64,000 bases of DNA, taken from assembly GCF_001039355.2 (NCBI RefSeq), contig NW_019774403.1, forward strand, positions 242,436 to 306,435, written 5' to 3'. Shown here piece by piece: positions 50,801 through 62,024 of the stretch (position 1 is its first letter; each line of letters begins with the position of its first letter). The translations under genes and the position numbers were made by a program. Source of the stretch: Lingula anatina. Lineage: Eukaryota; Brachiopoda; Lingulata; Lingulida; Lingulidae. The notes below the pieces were generated by a model. It made no database searches, had not been told where the DNA came from, and saw nothing but the letters and a program-made list of their open reading frames with translations.

Positions 50801-53800
50801 ATGTACGTAAATGGAGGGCCGCAATAACTTAGTATAAATCAGACGTTTTCCTACAGTGCATAAAGGTGGTTCTGCCAGGAAAAAAAGAATGGCATTTTGA
50901 TGCTTTACTGAAATTAGAGACAGCAAATTGGGTGAAAATCAACTGATTGTTTTTGATTTACGGTTACTATGTGGGTGTTTTCCCTGGCAAAATAAACCGT
51001 TTCAGCACCAGAAGATACAAAAGTCATTTACAAACCGCTAAAATTGGATGCCAGGCATTTCCCAGTGGAGAAAGAACCAAACTGGACTGATTGGGAGGTG
51101 CACGTGTTTCTCAGTTCAAAAAAGTTCCTCGCCGCTCTCCATGATAATTATATTGCCCTGTTGCATCGAAAAGTAGTTTAAGTACTTTGGCTAGCTACAT
51201 GGTATGTAGTAGATAGATTGAAACTTTATCGATAAGGGATTTATATACAGAAAAGAAAACGCTGTTTTACTCGCGTATATAAGAATACAATTGACTGGCA
51301 GGCAGTGCAGTTTATTAGCTCCATTGAAACAGAGGTTCCAATCTGAGTTATGATGACCCGAGGTTACAGTTTTCAATATACAGGAATGGGGTTAATTGAA
51401 AAGAACCGCTCATAACAGGCAGCAGTGGGTCACAAATCTGAATAAATCACTGCGAGATAGATTGTAGTGAATAGTGACGACAAATACGTTATATTGTGTG
51501 TGCATAACTTTCATTATGGTTTAGTACATAGAATATTGTATCTAAATAGATAAGATGAACACCACTGGGACAGTTGGCGAATACCTCGCACAAGATTTTT
51601 AAATCAAATTTTCATATAATTAGTCAGAGTGCCTGCTTGGGTGACGGAATTGGAAAATCAAGCCCTGCAGAAAAAACGTACTCCAGTGATTGGATATATT
51701 CCCTGCAAATGCACGTAGTACTTCCCCTAATAGCCAGACGTACATGTCTGCCAAAGTGGGTGCCGTTTCGAGCATTTTCAAGAATTCAATCTCTCGCCAA
51801 GCGAGTCTTGTTTTTACTGCAAATTCTTGTTAAATAAACAACCCGTGTACAACGAAATTCAATTAACAAATTGAAATTCCTGAAAGCAACTGGATGAAAA
51901 TGAACCCTTCCTGTTTGTGTCAGAGATAAAATCGATTTCTAATTTAACTTCTATACAAAGCAGTAACGACTGATTCCTGGTAAAGCACCTGTGTAGAGAG
52001 ATTGATGTAAGCTCAGATTAACATGTTTTGTTAAGTTTTCAAGTAAAATAGGTAGACCAGATTCAGGATCGCTAGCGTGTAAAGTATATTAAAAATAATA
52101 ATAGAGAATTATAAATTAAAATTCAAAGACACGTTTCCTTACAGTCGACTGTATGCAAGAGTCTCTCGTACACTACAATCATTTTGTTAATTGACTGTAT
52201 AGTCTGATGACTTTATATACAATCCGCCTGACGTCACTAGGAGATTGACCACTCATGATATCGAAATCATGATTATCGAAAGCAGTCCACTTTACTTCTA
52301 TTACACGGAGATTTGATAAAATTGCTAGATTGTTCATAATTATAATTACGGTGTCAGTATCCGCCAGACGTGTCATGGCGTTTACGCCCAATCAACAGGA
52401 CGGGTACCAAATTCGTTTGGCTTGAAAAGGTTAAGCTAACTAAAGCTTAAATCTGATGATATAACGGAGCGCCTAACCCTTACCCTAATAAAACACCAAA
52501 AGATCTGTGATCCTATACATAAGTCTTACCATTGGAATACTAAAAGTCGTATTAGGTGCTCCTTTACACGTGTTACAGGAATGTTACACGTGTTCGTGTT
52601 ACACATTTTGGTATACATCTGGTATATGTAGTATCAGATTATATGCAGCTTGACGAACACGTGTTCAACATAAAAAACAACAAAAAACAAACAGTGTTCT
52701 CGTCATTTATCACAAGAGCGAGTGAGACAACCAAAACGTCTGGGCATTGATCGATTGGCACTACAATACTTCCATAGGCCAGCCTTGAACTGGCTCAGGT
52801 GAGAAATCCCCCGAATTGTTTTTGCTGGCAGTAGACATTTACTCTCTCTTGGCCTCTCTTGGCCTGATTGAGCTGAGGCACAGTGAGCATAGTGACTGGT
52901 GCATCCCCGCTGGCAACACACACTACAGCACTCACCTTCCGATCCCATCAGGTGCGCCGTGCCATCTTCAATTAGTGAAACAAGGGGTGCAGTGTACAGC
53001 GCATTAACAAGTTTTATGCACAAGTAAACAGCATTTCATCGCAGGTGAATTGTAAGATATACACACCAGTGGTACAATTGATGTACTGTTTTACCTGCGC
53101 TATAAAAACATCGAAGCACAGATTTGAAGTGTACTTTCTCAATTTTTTTAAACAAAGGAACCTGGATGCGACCGGAAGCTACACGCTGGCTTTCCCGACC
53201 TGTGTCACCACACCTGCCGTGTACCATGTCCAGGAAGGAGAGGTAGCCGTGGTATGACACATCATGACAGCTGCGAAGTAAGTACCTGAAAGTGGTGGGC
53301 GCCACAGTAGGCGTTGCGCAAATTGACTACTTTTGTTTCCAATTGTTTTCTATTTGAAGCACAAATCAAATCTGAATCGTGTAAAAGGAGTTTGCTGTGA
53401 GTCCCCACAAATGCATCGATAGGTGGGTCTAAATAGCAGAAGCAAATGCGACAAACATCTCTTTGTTTGCAAAATGCATCAAATGCATTGTTCATTTTTG
53501 AGCGATGCTCATTTTAAATAAATTAAACGGGTACACTTTGCCGAGAAATTCTGACTGGTAGATTCCCTATTTTGATATGAGTAATGATAACGCAGGGTAT
53601 AAGGGGGAAGAATGCATTTGGTATTGGAATTAAAATAAATATTGATCTTTGGGCTTCTTTAAACTGGATGGGCTTTATTCAGAAAATACTTCGTCAGAGC
53701 ACTTCATTAAGCGTATTGGCGTTATCATTCCCTGCAGGCCTTATAAATTAAAACCAAAAACCAATTAAGCGCATAAAATTAGTTATGCTATATAATTGGC

Positions 53801-56800
53801 TTCTTCGAACCAAAGCGCTGTCATTTGGAAAGGATATTGGACACTCACTCACGACATTTTAATAATACATCCAATTAAGTATACTTTAGGAAGTGTCCCT
53901 ATATGACCTTAACAGTTAGACGACAAACAAAAGCAATGTCCTTTTTACAAGTATTACATTTATGGGAATAAAGCATTTATCTATTTGAGGTAACAGGCGG
54001 TAAAATAACGTTAGGATAGGGGTGAGACGCTCGCATCTTTGACTTAGATAACAGTACTGGGAACGAAAGGGCTGCGCGTTTCTCGGGTCCTCACCCCATC
54101 GGACTGAGTTAGTTACAGTAGAAGCTGCGGAAAGGATACGTCTTTTCACTTTAATGCAATTCATTATCGTGGAAATTGATGCAACCCAAATGGTACAAAT
54201 GTAATGGTTTAAACTAGAACCATTTGTCTTGTGCGATGCTATATCTTCCACTAGGGATATTTAGACTAACTACAGACCGATAAACTAAATTAAGTAACGA
54301 ATACCTTTCTACTGATTCATGGTATTAATTGGGTTGATTAAATCATTGGGTGTATACTTTTCTTTTTAATAGCACAATTAAGATTCTAAAGAATATGTTA
54401 ATGAATTTTTTCATGGTTCAAATTTGGCTCATTAAGATGGTTATTAATTAAAACACGGCAATTTGAAAGTGAATTAAGCGCGACTGGTGCTTTGCGCAAA
54501 TTTTGTGTTGAACCCCGTTGCAAAAAAAAAAAAAAAAGTATACACGTTTCTTCTCATTTTGCCGAATACAAAGAAGATCGCTCAAGTGCCTATAGCTGTC
54601 AACACTGAAATTGGACAGTATTCACACTTTGAACTAGAAAGACGGGATTTGTTCAACTAGTCATTGCCATTGACCGAAATACAGATAAAAGTGATCATCC
54701 AAAGTGCTTCTTTTCCGTCATATGTATCTGTGAATTAAGACGTTTTCTATTCTCAGAAGGAGTGGAGTCTGCACCTTACGTTGTTACGCCTCAATCCAAT
54801 TCCAATCTGAATTCCCATGAAAGCAAAATCTATCCTGGAATGAAATTCTCCAAAAAGCGATAGCATAGTAAGTGTGCGATCAGAGAGTCGGGATATTGTA
54901 CCATGCCCTAGAGGAGAGGAATCTATCTCTCGTGTTAACCCATTCAACAGCACCAGGAGACCTACCACTCCGTGCCAGATTCTGGAATAATACCATCCTC
55001 TTCAGCTTAATTTTTAAAGTGTTAAGTGAATGGAGGACCCTATGAAAAGGATATCGTCATTATACAGCATACAGAGAGGACAAACCAAAGAGTCTAAAAT
55101 ATCATAACAACAAAGCTGAGCTGGTATGTGGTACACGAATGAGTACAAGAAAGGGAAACTGGGCAGTTGTGCATTTGGATTTGTTTCAAATTTTGGTCCA
55201 TGCTAATAGATATAGGCTCCACAGTACGTAGCGATACACACGTTGTCGCACCTGTTCTAAAATCGCAGTGCGATGTTTACCCTGAAACTTTCCATTTAGG
55301 CCAGAGAAAACACTTCACAATATACTGATTAATCAGATTTAGAGGGCTAAGGCCACTTAAAGGATATATTTTCCTAGAAATGACACAAATAAGGGTTTTT
55401 AGAAATGAAAACGAAGAACAGGTGGCCATTTTCGTACAATCGTACGTATGACAGGTGACTGTCACAGGAAAAAAAACGCCTGGAGAAGAAGATGAGCACT
55501 CACTGCGTCCAATCGCCAATTCAGTTATTATTCCAATAATCTTCAGGGCCAGTAGTACCACGGGAGTTGGGGAGAATTCTTGATGTCCTGACAACTTAAT
55601 TTGGTGGACATTCGCGCCACATGATATTAACCCCAAAGTTAGTGGAACAGTTACTGTCCTGTAGCATTCACCATTCGTGATTTGGCTTAGCTCACGTACG
55701 GCTGAGATCATTCGGGGAAAAGTAAATATAAAAAAGCAAATTAATTGGAGCAACCATCGATTTTTCATTAAGATTTGATTCGGAGCCAGATTGGAGCTTC
55801 ACGCTGCAGTTACCTTGGCGCCGGTTAAAGACGAGCATGAAGCTGTGCTTCGCTCGAGTGATTTACATAAATTAAAACATTGTGGATCGGGCTTGGCACG
55901 GAGCGTGGAAAACAAGGTGCAAGACATTGGAACGAAAAAGATAACAGACATTCTGTTCAGCTTCTGTGTGGTTTCAGAAATTGTGAACAGGCCTGTGTGC
56001 AGACCAAGCGAGAGGCACCGTTTACACAGTAGGAGCATCCACATGTTGGGTTTTTAGGTGTGATGATTCTGTTTTATGTGATCAACGATAAAAACTACGC
56101 CTATGGATTCTAGATCTGTAAGTTATGCCAAATAGCTCAAGGAGTCCCATTCCATAGAAAACCTGTTAAAATAGCAAAACTCAAACAGAAAGGTAAGCTT
56201 CCAAGTTAAAAACAGAATAAGATTTTGTAAAAACGCATAATAAACGATTAACAACCACCATATTGATGATTATTTGTAAGAATGGCAAAAATGGATAAAA
56301 AAAAAAGATAAAAAATAAAAGCAACGTTGTTTTTAAGGTCATTGCAGAGGAAGCCATATTTTATAGCAACGAGCACTGCGTCTGAATGTGTCGATTTCCA
56401 ATTGAATTAACAAGTTATTCATTGAAAAAAGCTCACTGAAAAAGTTCACTTTTTTCACGTGCATCTGTGGAATCTTTCAGCAAATTAAGCTTATACTGGT
56501 TTAATTTATCTGCTTCAATGTTACGTCCTAATTAACTATGCTTGCTTTCAAAGGAAGCTTGCGATTCAATTTTCCAAATGGGGAATCAGAAAGGAGATTT
56601 ACCCTTTAAATAACAATGTAATTTACCAATTTATATGAACCGTCACATGCTTCCGCCATTAAAACCTAATATTCCTGTGTTGGGTGCTTTTTACACTTTG
56701 TTTTATAGCCCGTTAAATGTGCTGACATGGAAAACCAACTAGTCATAATTTTTTTCTAAATTGACATTTAAAAATATTTTCAAAACGCCTTGTTTTTGAG

Positions 56801-59800
56801 AGTTTATGTCATCGACAGGAATTTCCTAACACTTATTACGCCTGTCTCCTCCCCCCTCTTGTGTTTTCCAAGAATTTACAACAAGTCTCATTAAGACAAT
56901 TTCCTCTCTCAATACAACCTTACTTGGTCTAGTATTTCGTGGCATTTTGGAAAAATTAATAAATAGCTATAGAGATTTACACCACTAAGAGGCGTTGCCA
57001 AGCATTGGGATGTTATCTGCTCGACCACAGAGCCGACAAACCAAATTAAATACCACACCCATGATAAAATTATCCAACACGGCTTTAAATTATAATCAGT
57101 GTCGACGATCCAGTGTGTCATATTTATTGATCATGCCAAAGAAAAATTGCAACTCATTGACTAACCGTATATACCGTATTGAATCCAATGTTTTTTTTTT
57201 ATTTCTATTCGTTTTACGTAAGAGCACGGGTGAAAAAAAGGCATATCATGTTGATCAAAATGAGGAGTGTAGTGTTTACCCAGACATTAACTGAAATGAC
57301 TCTCTAACTCTTGTCAAACCACTTCATTATGCAGTTATTGGGGTTTGAAGGTAAAACGTAAAAAAAAAGAAAAAAAAAAACATGACAATACAGACGTTGG
57401 CGTGATAACATTTAGTAAAAGAGGTTGCTGAAATCCAAACAAATATAACATGTATTTGCAACGTTTTTGTTCCTATGTATATGACAACTATTCATGTGTA
57501 TCCGGCCCGAAAAAAATTATATGTAACTTAATTTCAAAGTGAAAATTGTCGGTGGTTTTAAATTACTTAAAAAAATTAAAATGGCAAATTTATTTTGATT
57601 ATTGATATCTATCAGTATTCTTATCCTTAAAATACGTAATCTTTTTAAACTTCGCCTCATAGGTTGCCATGTTTATTAAAAAAAATTATCGTTTAAACAA
57701 ATAAAAAAGAATACGTCTTCACTAACAACGTGATTGCAAAACAACACAGTTTCGGTAGTTCGAATCGCACATTTAATCTGTACTAATAATAATTCAAATA
57801 AATCTAATACAGAGCGCCGATAAGCCATCTAGCCATTTGAGATGAACACGTCTAGCCATGAGATATTATGCCAGTGGTGCGCAACATTATGTACTGTACT
57901 CAATATGAAACAAAATGTTCAGTTGTAAAGTGTAACTGATATGATTGTAATATGATTGTCTACTTCAGGAGGCTCAAATGACAAACCATTGAATACCCCG
58001 TCATTAGCATTATATTCCATAATAATTTTAGTTTCAGAAAGGGATTTTTTTTTGCGCGGCCAACAGCAATATCTTGCCCTGTGAAGGACAGTTCGTCTTT
58101 TTTGTACGATAATATAAATTGTATGCTTTGATCTTCTGACCATGAATTCTCTCAGTTCTAGCATGGAAATGGAACCGACGGGCACCAACGTGACGGCCAA
58201 CTACTGCCTTGCATATGGTTCTCCCTGTTGGTGCAACGCCATGTATTCCTTGACGTGCGTGGGATCAATAGGGAACATTCTGACAGGGGCCGTGATCCTG
58301 CAGACCCCAGAGCTTCGAAACAAACCCCTCTTCGTCTACTTGACGTGCCTGGCCACTGTTGACCAAATGATCTTAATACTGCTCTCTCTTGGGTGCCTGC
58401 CGTTTAGGGATTTCCACCCAGTGACACAGTGTGTGTTAAAAATCTCGATTTTATGGTTGAATGATATTATGAATTATGTCGAGATGGGGATAATATTCTT
58501 GTTGACGATAGAACGGTTCTTTTTGATCACCAATCCTCTGAGAATACGCCATCTCTGTACGCAGAGGAGGGCATTACGCAACGTCCTCGTGATAACCGTG
58601 GTGATAGCCATGTTGACGGCTGTTAGGATTTTCGCTATTGAGGAATGTCAAACGTTCTTCCCCGGCAATGTGCCCAAACTGAAAGTGATCATTTTCACAA
58701 CCTACTGCAGCTTTCATAATTTGGTCTCCCTGAGCGTGCTGACCATCAGCATCTTAATCATTTACAAACTTCACCAACACAGAAACATCGAGCGGTCCAT
58801 GAGGAGCACAGCCATAAAGCACCAGACGGACGTCCTCCTACTGGCGACCGCACTCATGTTTGTGCTGCTAAACTGGCCGTTACACGTCAATGACGTCATC
58901 ATGGCGTATGAGTGGTTGTCGGCCAATGACGTAACGCTATCCAAAGACCCGGAAGTACGAGAAATTCTGTTCATAATCAGCAAAGTGAATAACTGTATTA
59001 ATTTTTATATGTATACTTTGACGGGACATATGTTCCGAGACGGCCTGAAGCAGCTAATGCAGCGTGGGTCAAGTAAGGAGAGAAGGAAAAGCTCCCAGTA
59101 CTATATTGGGCTTCGGATGGACATGTTAGAGGTAGAGCACTCAGCAAGTACACGTAGCACGAGTGGTTTGAGCTGCTGAAGTGCTCATCGAATAATAACT
59201 TTGCATGGCGATTACGGCATGATATATGGGATCATATTAGATACGTTCAAATAGTTATGACACTTATATCAAACAAACGTTGTCAAGTAGGCCCCTTTTG
59301 GGTAACTAGAGAAATATCAGATTTATGTATCATAAAATGATACAAACTCTCCGATATCATATACCGGTGAGTCCGTTTATAGGATACCTGTTTTTTCTAT
59401 GTGGATGTCATTCTAAGACCCGCTGTTGGTAGGAATACCAGCGAGTCTCAAGGATTTTCAAACATCCGTCGCAATTTCATTTACTCCAAACACGACGTCC
59501 GTGAAATGTTATCAACTATTCTTGAATGCGAGCATCCATAGGCATACATGTATATGTTTCACCCACGTTTTAAACATTGCTCCTTTTTGTTCGATATTAA
59601 AGAAGTGCTGTGTTGTTTTACCAGTTCAGTGTTTGATGTATTAAGTTGTATATAAACGAGTTTTTACATAATATGACCGTAATCTAGATCTACCTGTAGA
59701 TGTAAGAATTTGTATATAAGATTATCGTAAAATAGATGTTAACCTTCAGAGTTTATGTGAACTATACTTTCTACGTATGTGTACATAGAATTCTCTAAAG

Positions 59801-62024
59801 TATGTTGAAGTAAAAATGAAAGGCTGGAACCAGTCTTTGTTTTTAACTGAAAATGCATTGGTGCATACAATAAGCAGTGATCTTTAATGCATACATATTA
59901 GCCGACGTGAAAATAACCTCGTCTTAACTCAAGACGGAGACAAACGATCGATAGGTCAAATACTAAAATTCCGCACTCACTTCCATAAATCCAAGGTCAT
60001 CTGAAGAACTAAACACACACACAAAAGATTGTCGCAAAGTTTGAAATTCATATTTTCAGTTTGACAATGAAGTCAACCAGTGTCTGATCACACAGGCAAA
60101 ACACATATCAAAACAATTTAATCTATCAGACCAAAAACAGAACACCTTTTTAAGGTGGGACTGTACTCGAATAAGGCTGAAAATCACGTTTCTATAGAGA
60201 AAATCAACAGTAAGTCTTGAATGAAAAATCCCCGAACTCCTTTGTAGTACTTTGTTCAAGTGTTATAATACCATTCAAAGCATGTTTTTAGCTGTCTAGG
60301 TGCCTGAGAAAATCAGGAAACCGAAAATGATGTTTTTGCCCCCAAAATCCCAATATTACGTCACTGAACTTGGAGCTGTGTCTCAAGCATTATTACATGT
60401 TTTGAAAATACAATAAATGAATGCAAGAGGATAAAAGCTAAGGCCTTTAATTAAAAATAAAAACTCCAACCTGCAGTCCCACCTTAATCTCATGCATTTT
60501 TCGTGTGAATTGACCGTTTTAACTAACCATCTTCAAGCTTCATCCAAATAAAGTGAGTGTCGTGTTTTCCTTCCTTGGACACACTGAGTAAAGTCAATGG
60601 GACGTACCATCGATTCCTGAAAATGGATACCATGAGTAAAAAATTAAAAGACTCTTCAGCGTGATGATGAATATTTCATAATAAATAATTGTTTTCGTTG
60701 AACTCGTTTTAAAATGTGCCACCCTTCTAAACATTTTTATTTATATCATTCGTCTAGCTGGCCATGCCATCACTAGTCGCCATTTCATGTTTGAATTAAA
60801 AGGCGCTATTCATTTGTTATTTTCTTTCTTACTTCCCAGTTTCTGAGAGATTTGTGAGATAAAAGGTTATTAATTGAGTTGAGATTCAATTTAGCATTCG
60901 TTGTTTTTAAACTCTAACGTGGAGTCCGTGTGAAATCAAATTTGATGATTTATCAGTTGTTTTTCTTTGTCTGAAATCAAAATTAGTCGAGTCTAACAGC
61001 CACGGGAGAATTTTTTAATAAACATTAGCAAGACTTCCACTTTAAACAAAAAAAGCACTTTCATTTCTCATCGGAAGCAAACACTGTTTTGCTGATAAGT
61101 GACTTAAAGAACACAATTATCTTCATCTCAAACTTAAGCCTAGCACAAATCAAATAAATCGGTGCATTTACTGCATTCAAATGGGAGTTTGCCTGACTAT
61201 TACCGGCATTATATTGCGGTTTAACTCCATCCCCAACATTTGGCAAATACTCAATAATACTGCTTGTCGACGGCACCTTATCCCGAGAGAAAATCATTTT
61301 GTTAATAAATCTGTACGATATATCATGAAGATGACATTCGACATTAAAATAAAAGCCCGTCAATAACAGGATTATTGGCAGTCGTCCAATGAGTCAATGA
61401 AAACGTTAGGCATTGGTTTGGAACTGAGTCAATGGCAACGCCACTGACAGCTATGCAAAGCCTATTGCCTACTAAAGATAGTACCATCGTCTTTTCCAAA
61501 AAAATTGCGCGTATTACAAATTGGTGGGATTTATGGGAGTTCATCGCCTCCAGTGCTATGGAATGTCTTCAGCGACATTAGCTAATCAAATAATGTTTCC
61601 CTTGTTTTCGGGCCTAATGCTTACTTCAGCATGTTTAGAATCACTAGAAATGCAACAAAGAGGTTTTCAAATATTCTAAACGATGGGAAACATCTTAAAG
61701 TAATGTTTTCATACTGTTTCATTTGATTACTTTGGTTTTTCTGGGGAAATGGAGAGCAACAACGGCTTCTTTTCTATAAAAAAATAGAGCGAAAAATGGC
61801 TGTCCACACATGTACCTCAAAGGGATCATGCATAAAATCGTGTTTGCCTACCCATTAAAACTAGGCTGTGCCGTGTAGTTGTTCAATGTAAACCTTTTTT
61901 GCTGAGCTCTCGCAATTCCACGTTCGTAGTCACGTGTTATCGTAACTACCGGATAGCCTTCCTGTTTCGTCCAGCTGCCCATTATTGTTTTGACGTCGAC
62001 ATCCTGACCGTCTCTTTTAGCTTG
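33546..62024 (-). CDS. M1 aminopeptidase N-like gene, C-terminal 438 residues (5' end beyond window)
   Basis: Eleven minus-strand exons join in exact phase: 61852-62024, 60528-60616, 37115-37248, 36827-36882, 36401-36548, 35976-36049, 35494-35604, 34864-35007, 34380-34511, 34081-34162, 33546-33719, totalling 1317 nt to TGA at 33546-33548. Family landmarks follow in order: VKTIMGSWTKQEGYPVVTI after the catalytic domain; NRWYVPLTLL of the beta-sandwich domain; GEPGFYRVNYDSRNW; IRAQLIDDAFNLAR; TTALRLTEYLSRE; CYFGNKDCANRA; YCTAIRDG and ALSCSKDLWVLSRYLSYA; a C-terminal helix VRHWLKTRVL. These are the ERAP1_C-type helical domain of M1 zinc exopeptidases, usually membrane-anchored ectoenzymes that remove N-terminal residues from peptides. 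The zinc motif exons (HEXXH) would lie beyond base 64000, so activity cannot be judged. Five exons (35494-37248) also exist as a second copy at 45116-46893. Confidence 0.88.
35221..35251. repeat. (CT)n microsatellite, copy 1
   Basis: CT run of about 31 bases; its partner at 44831-44870 is about 40 bases, a length difference like that between alleles. Confidence 0.95.
35749..35928. repeat. Hairpin element flanked by 15-bp direct repeats (copy 1)
   Basis: Arms 35799-35847 and 35862-35912 are inverted copies of about 50 bases with few mismatches, around a loop of about 14 bases. The direct repeat GTTTTTGGCAGGTTC stands at 35749-35763 and again at 35914-35928. It lies in the intron between two aminopeptidase exons. 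It may be a foldback or MITE-type insertion, or the product of template switching. Confidence 0.85.
37249..44766. other. Non-coding remainder of copy 1
   Basis: About 7.5 kb of intron by the gene model. It includes a GT run (about 37505-37527) and a plus-strand TATATATAAAG (about 39006-39016), present in copy 2 as ATATATATAAAA. Open frames of up to 111 codons here recur in copy 2 simply because the whole segment is duplicated; none has a recognisable motif and splice borders. Confidence 0.5.
44767..44767. other. Single N at the junction of the two copies
   Basis: The only undefined base in the window falls exactly where copy 1 ends (CACTTG) and copy 2 begins (GATAAATAAATTT). This is what a contig join or collapsed gap looks like. 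Confidence 0.98.
44769..54252. repeat. Near-identical 9.5-kb segment, copy 2
   Basis: Begins directly after the N and runs to CTTCCACT (54252), after which the sequence is unique (AGGGATATTTAG). It carries intact copies of five aminopeptidase exons and the hairpin (45420-45533). It lacks the 130 bases at 39271-39400 of copy 1. Confidence 0.95.
45116..46893 (-). CDS. Second copy of five aminopeptidase N-like exons
   Basis: Exons 46760-46893, 46468-46523, 46048-46195, 45597-45670 and 45116-45226 duplicate 37115-37248, 36827-36882, 36401-36548, 35976-36049 and 35494-35604, with equal lengths, intact splice sites and no stops. Only a few residues change (VEITG for VEIAG, TAMKIF for TAIKIF). The block totals 523 nt, one more than a multiple of three. 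The last exon leaves two bases while the first needs one before it, so splicing both blocks in series would shift the frame. Either set fits alone between the exons at 60528-60616 and 34864-35007. The block is therefore an allelic or alternative version and not an extra protein segment. Confidence 0.85.
54253..58141. other. Intron sequence between copy 2 and the GPCR gene
   Basis: About 3.9 kb, AT-rich with A runs (54523-54537, 57360-57380). One possible minus-strand exon (55504-55768) is listed separately; nothing else is supported. Confidence 0.4.
55504..55768 (-). CDS. Possible signal-peptide exon of an unknown gene
   Basis: On the minus strand ATG at 55768 begins MKNRWLLQLICFFIFTFPRM, a signal-peptide-like start, with 88 codons up to a good donor (GGACGCA|GTGAGT, low end 55504). 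The frame stays open beyond the donor to 55277, 163 codons in all. Two cysteines occur in the putative mature part (GECYRTVTV, LISCGANVH). No family is recognised and no partner exon was found. It would lie within the aminopeptidase intron, on the same strand. Treat as a weak candidate. Confidence 0.22.
58142..59179 (+). CDS. Intronless class A (rhodopsin-family) GPCR, 345 aa
   Basis: A single open frame from ATG 58142 to TGA 59177-59179 encodes a seven-helix receptor of normal length. The N-terminus has an N-glycosylation site (NVT, 16-18). Helix 1 (34-54) has the GN motif, helix 2 (63-83) the conserved Asp in CLATVDQ, and Cys97 at the top of helix 3 can pair with Cys169 in loop 2. The DRY box is ERF (124-126); helix 6 has NWP (244-246) in place of CWxP; helix 7 has NNCINFYMY (283-291) where NPxxY is usual, then GHMFRDGLKQL as helix 8. 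NxxINFxxY in helix 7 and F-R after it resemble FMRFamide and other invertebrate peptide receptors, so a plasma-membrane neuropeptide receptor is inferred. The ligand is unknown. It lies inside an aminopeptidase intron on the opposite strand. Confidence 0.9.
   Translation: MNSLSSSMEMEPTGTNVTANYCLAYGSPCWCNAMYSLTCVGSIGNILTGAVILQTPELRNKPLFVYLTCLATVDQMILILLSLGCLPFRDFHPVTQCVLKISILWLNDIMNYVEMGIIFLLTIERFFLITNPLRIRHLCTQRRALRNVLVITVVIAMLTAVRIFAIEECQTFFPGNVPKLKVIIFTTYCSFHNLVSLSVLTISILIIYKLHQHRNIERSMRSTAIKHQTDVLLLATALMFVLLNWPLHVNDVIMAYEWLSANDVTLSKDPEVREILFIISKVNNCINFYMYTLTGHMFRDGLKQLMQRGSSKERRKSSQYYIGLRMDMLEVEHSASTRSTSGLSC
59180..60527. other. Sequence after the GPCR gene
   Basis: Presumed 3' UTR of the receptor followed by aminopeptidase intron. 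No further exon or clear nearby AATAAA was identified. Confidence 0.4.
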
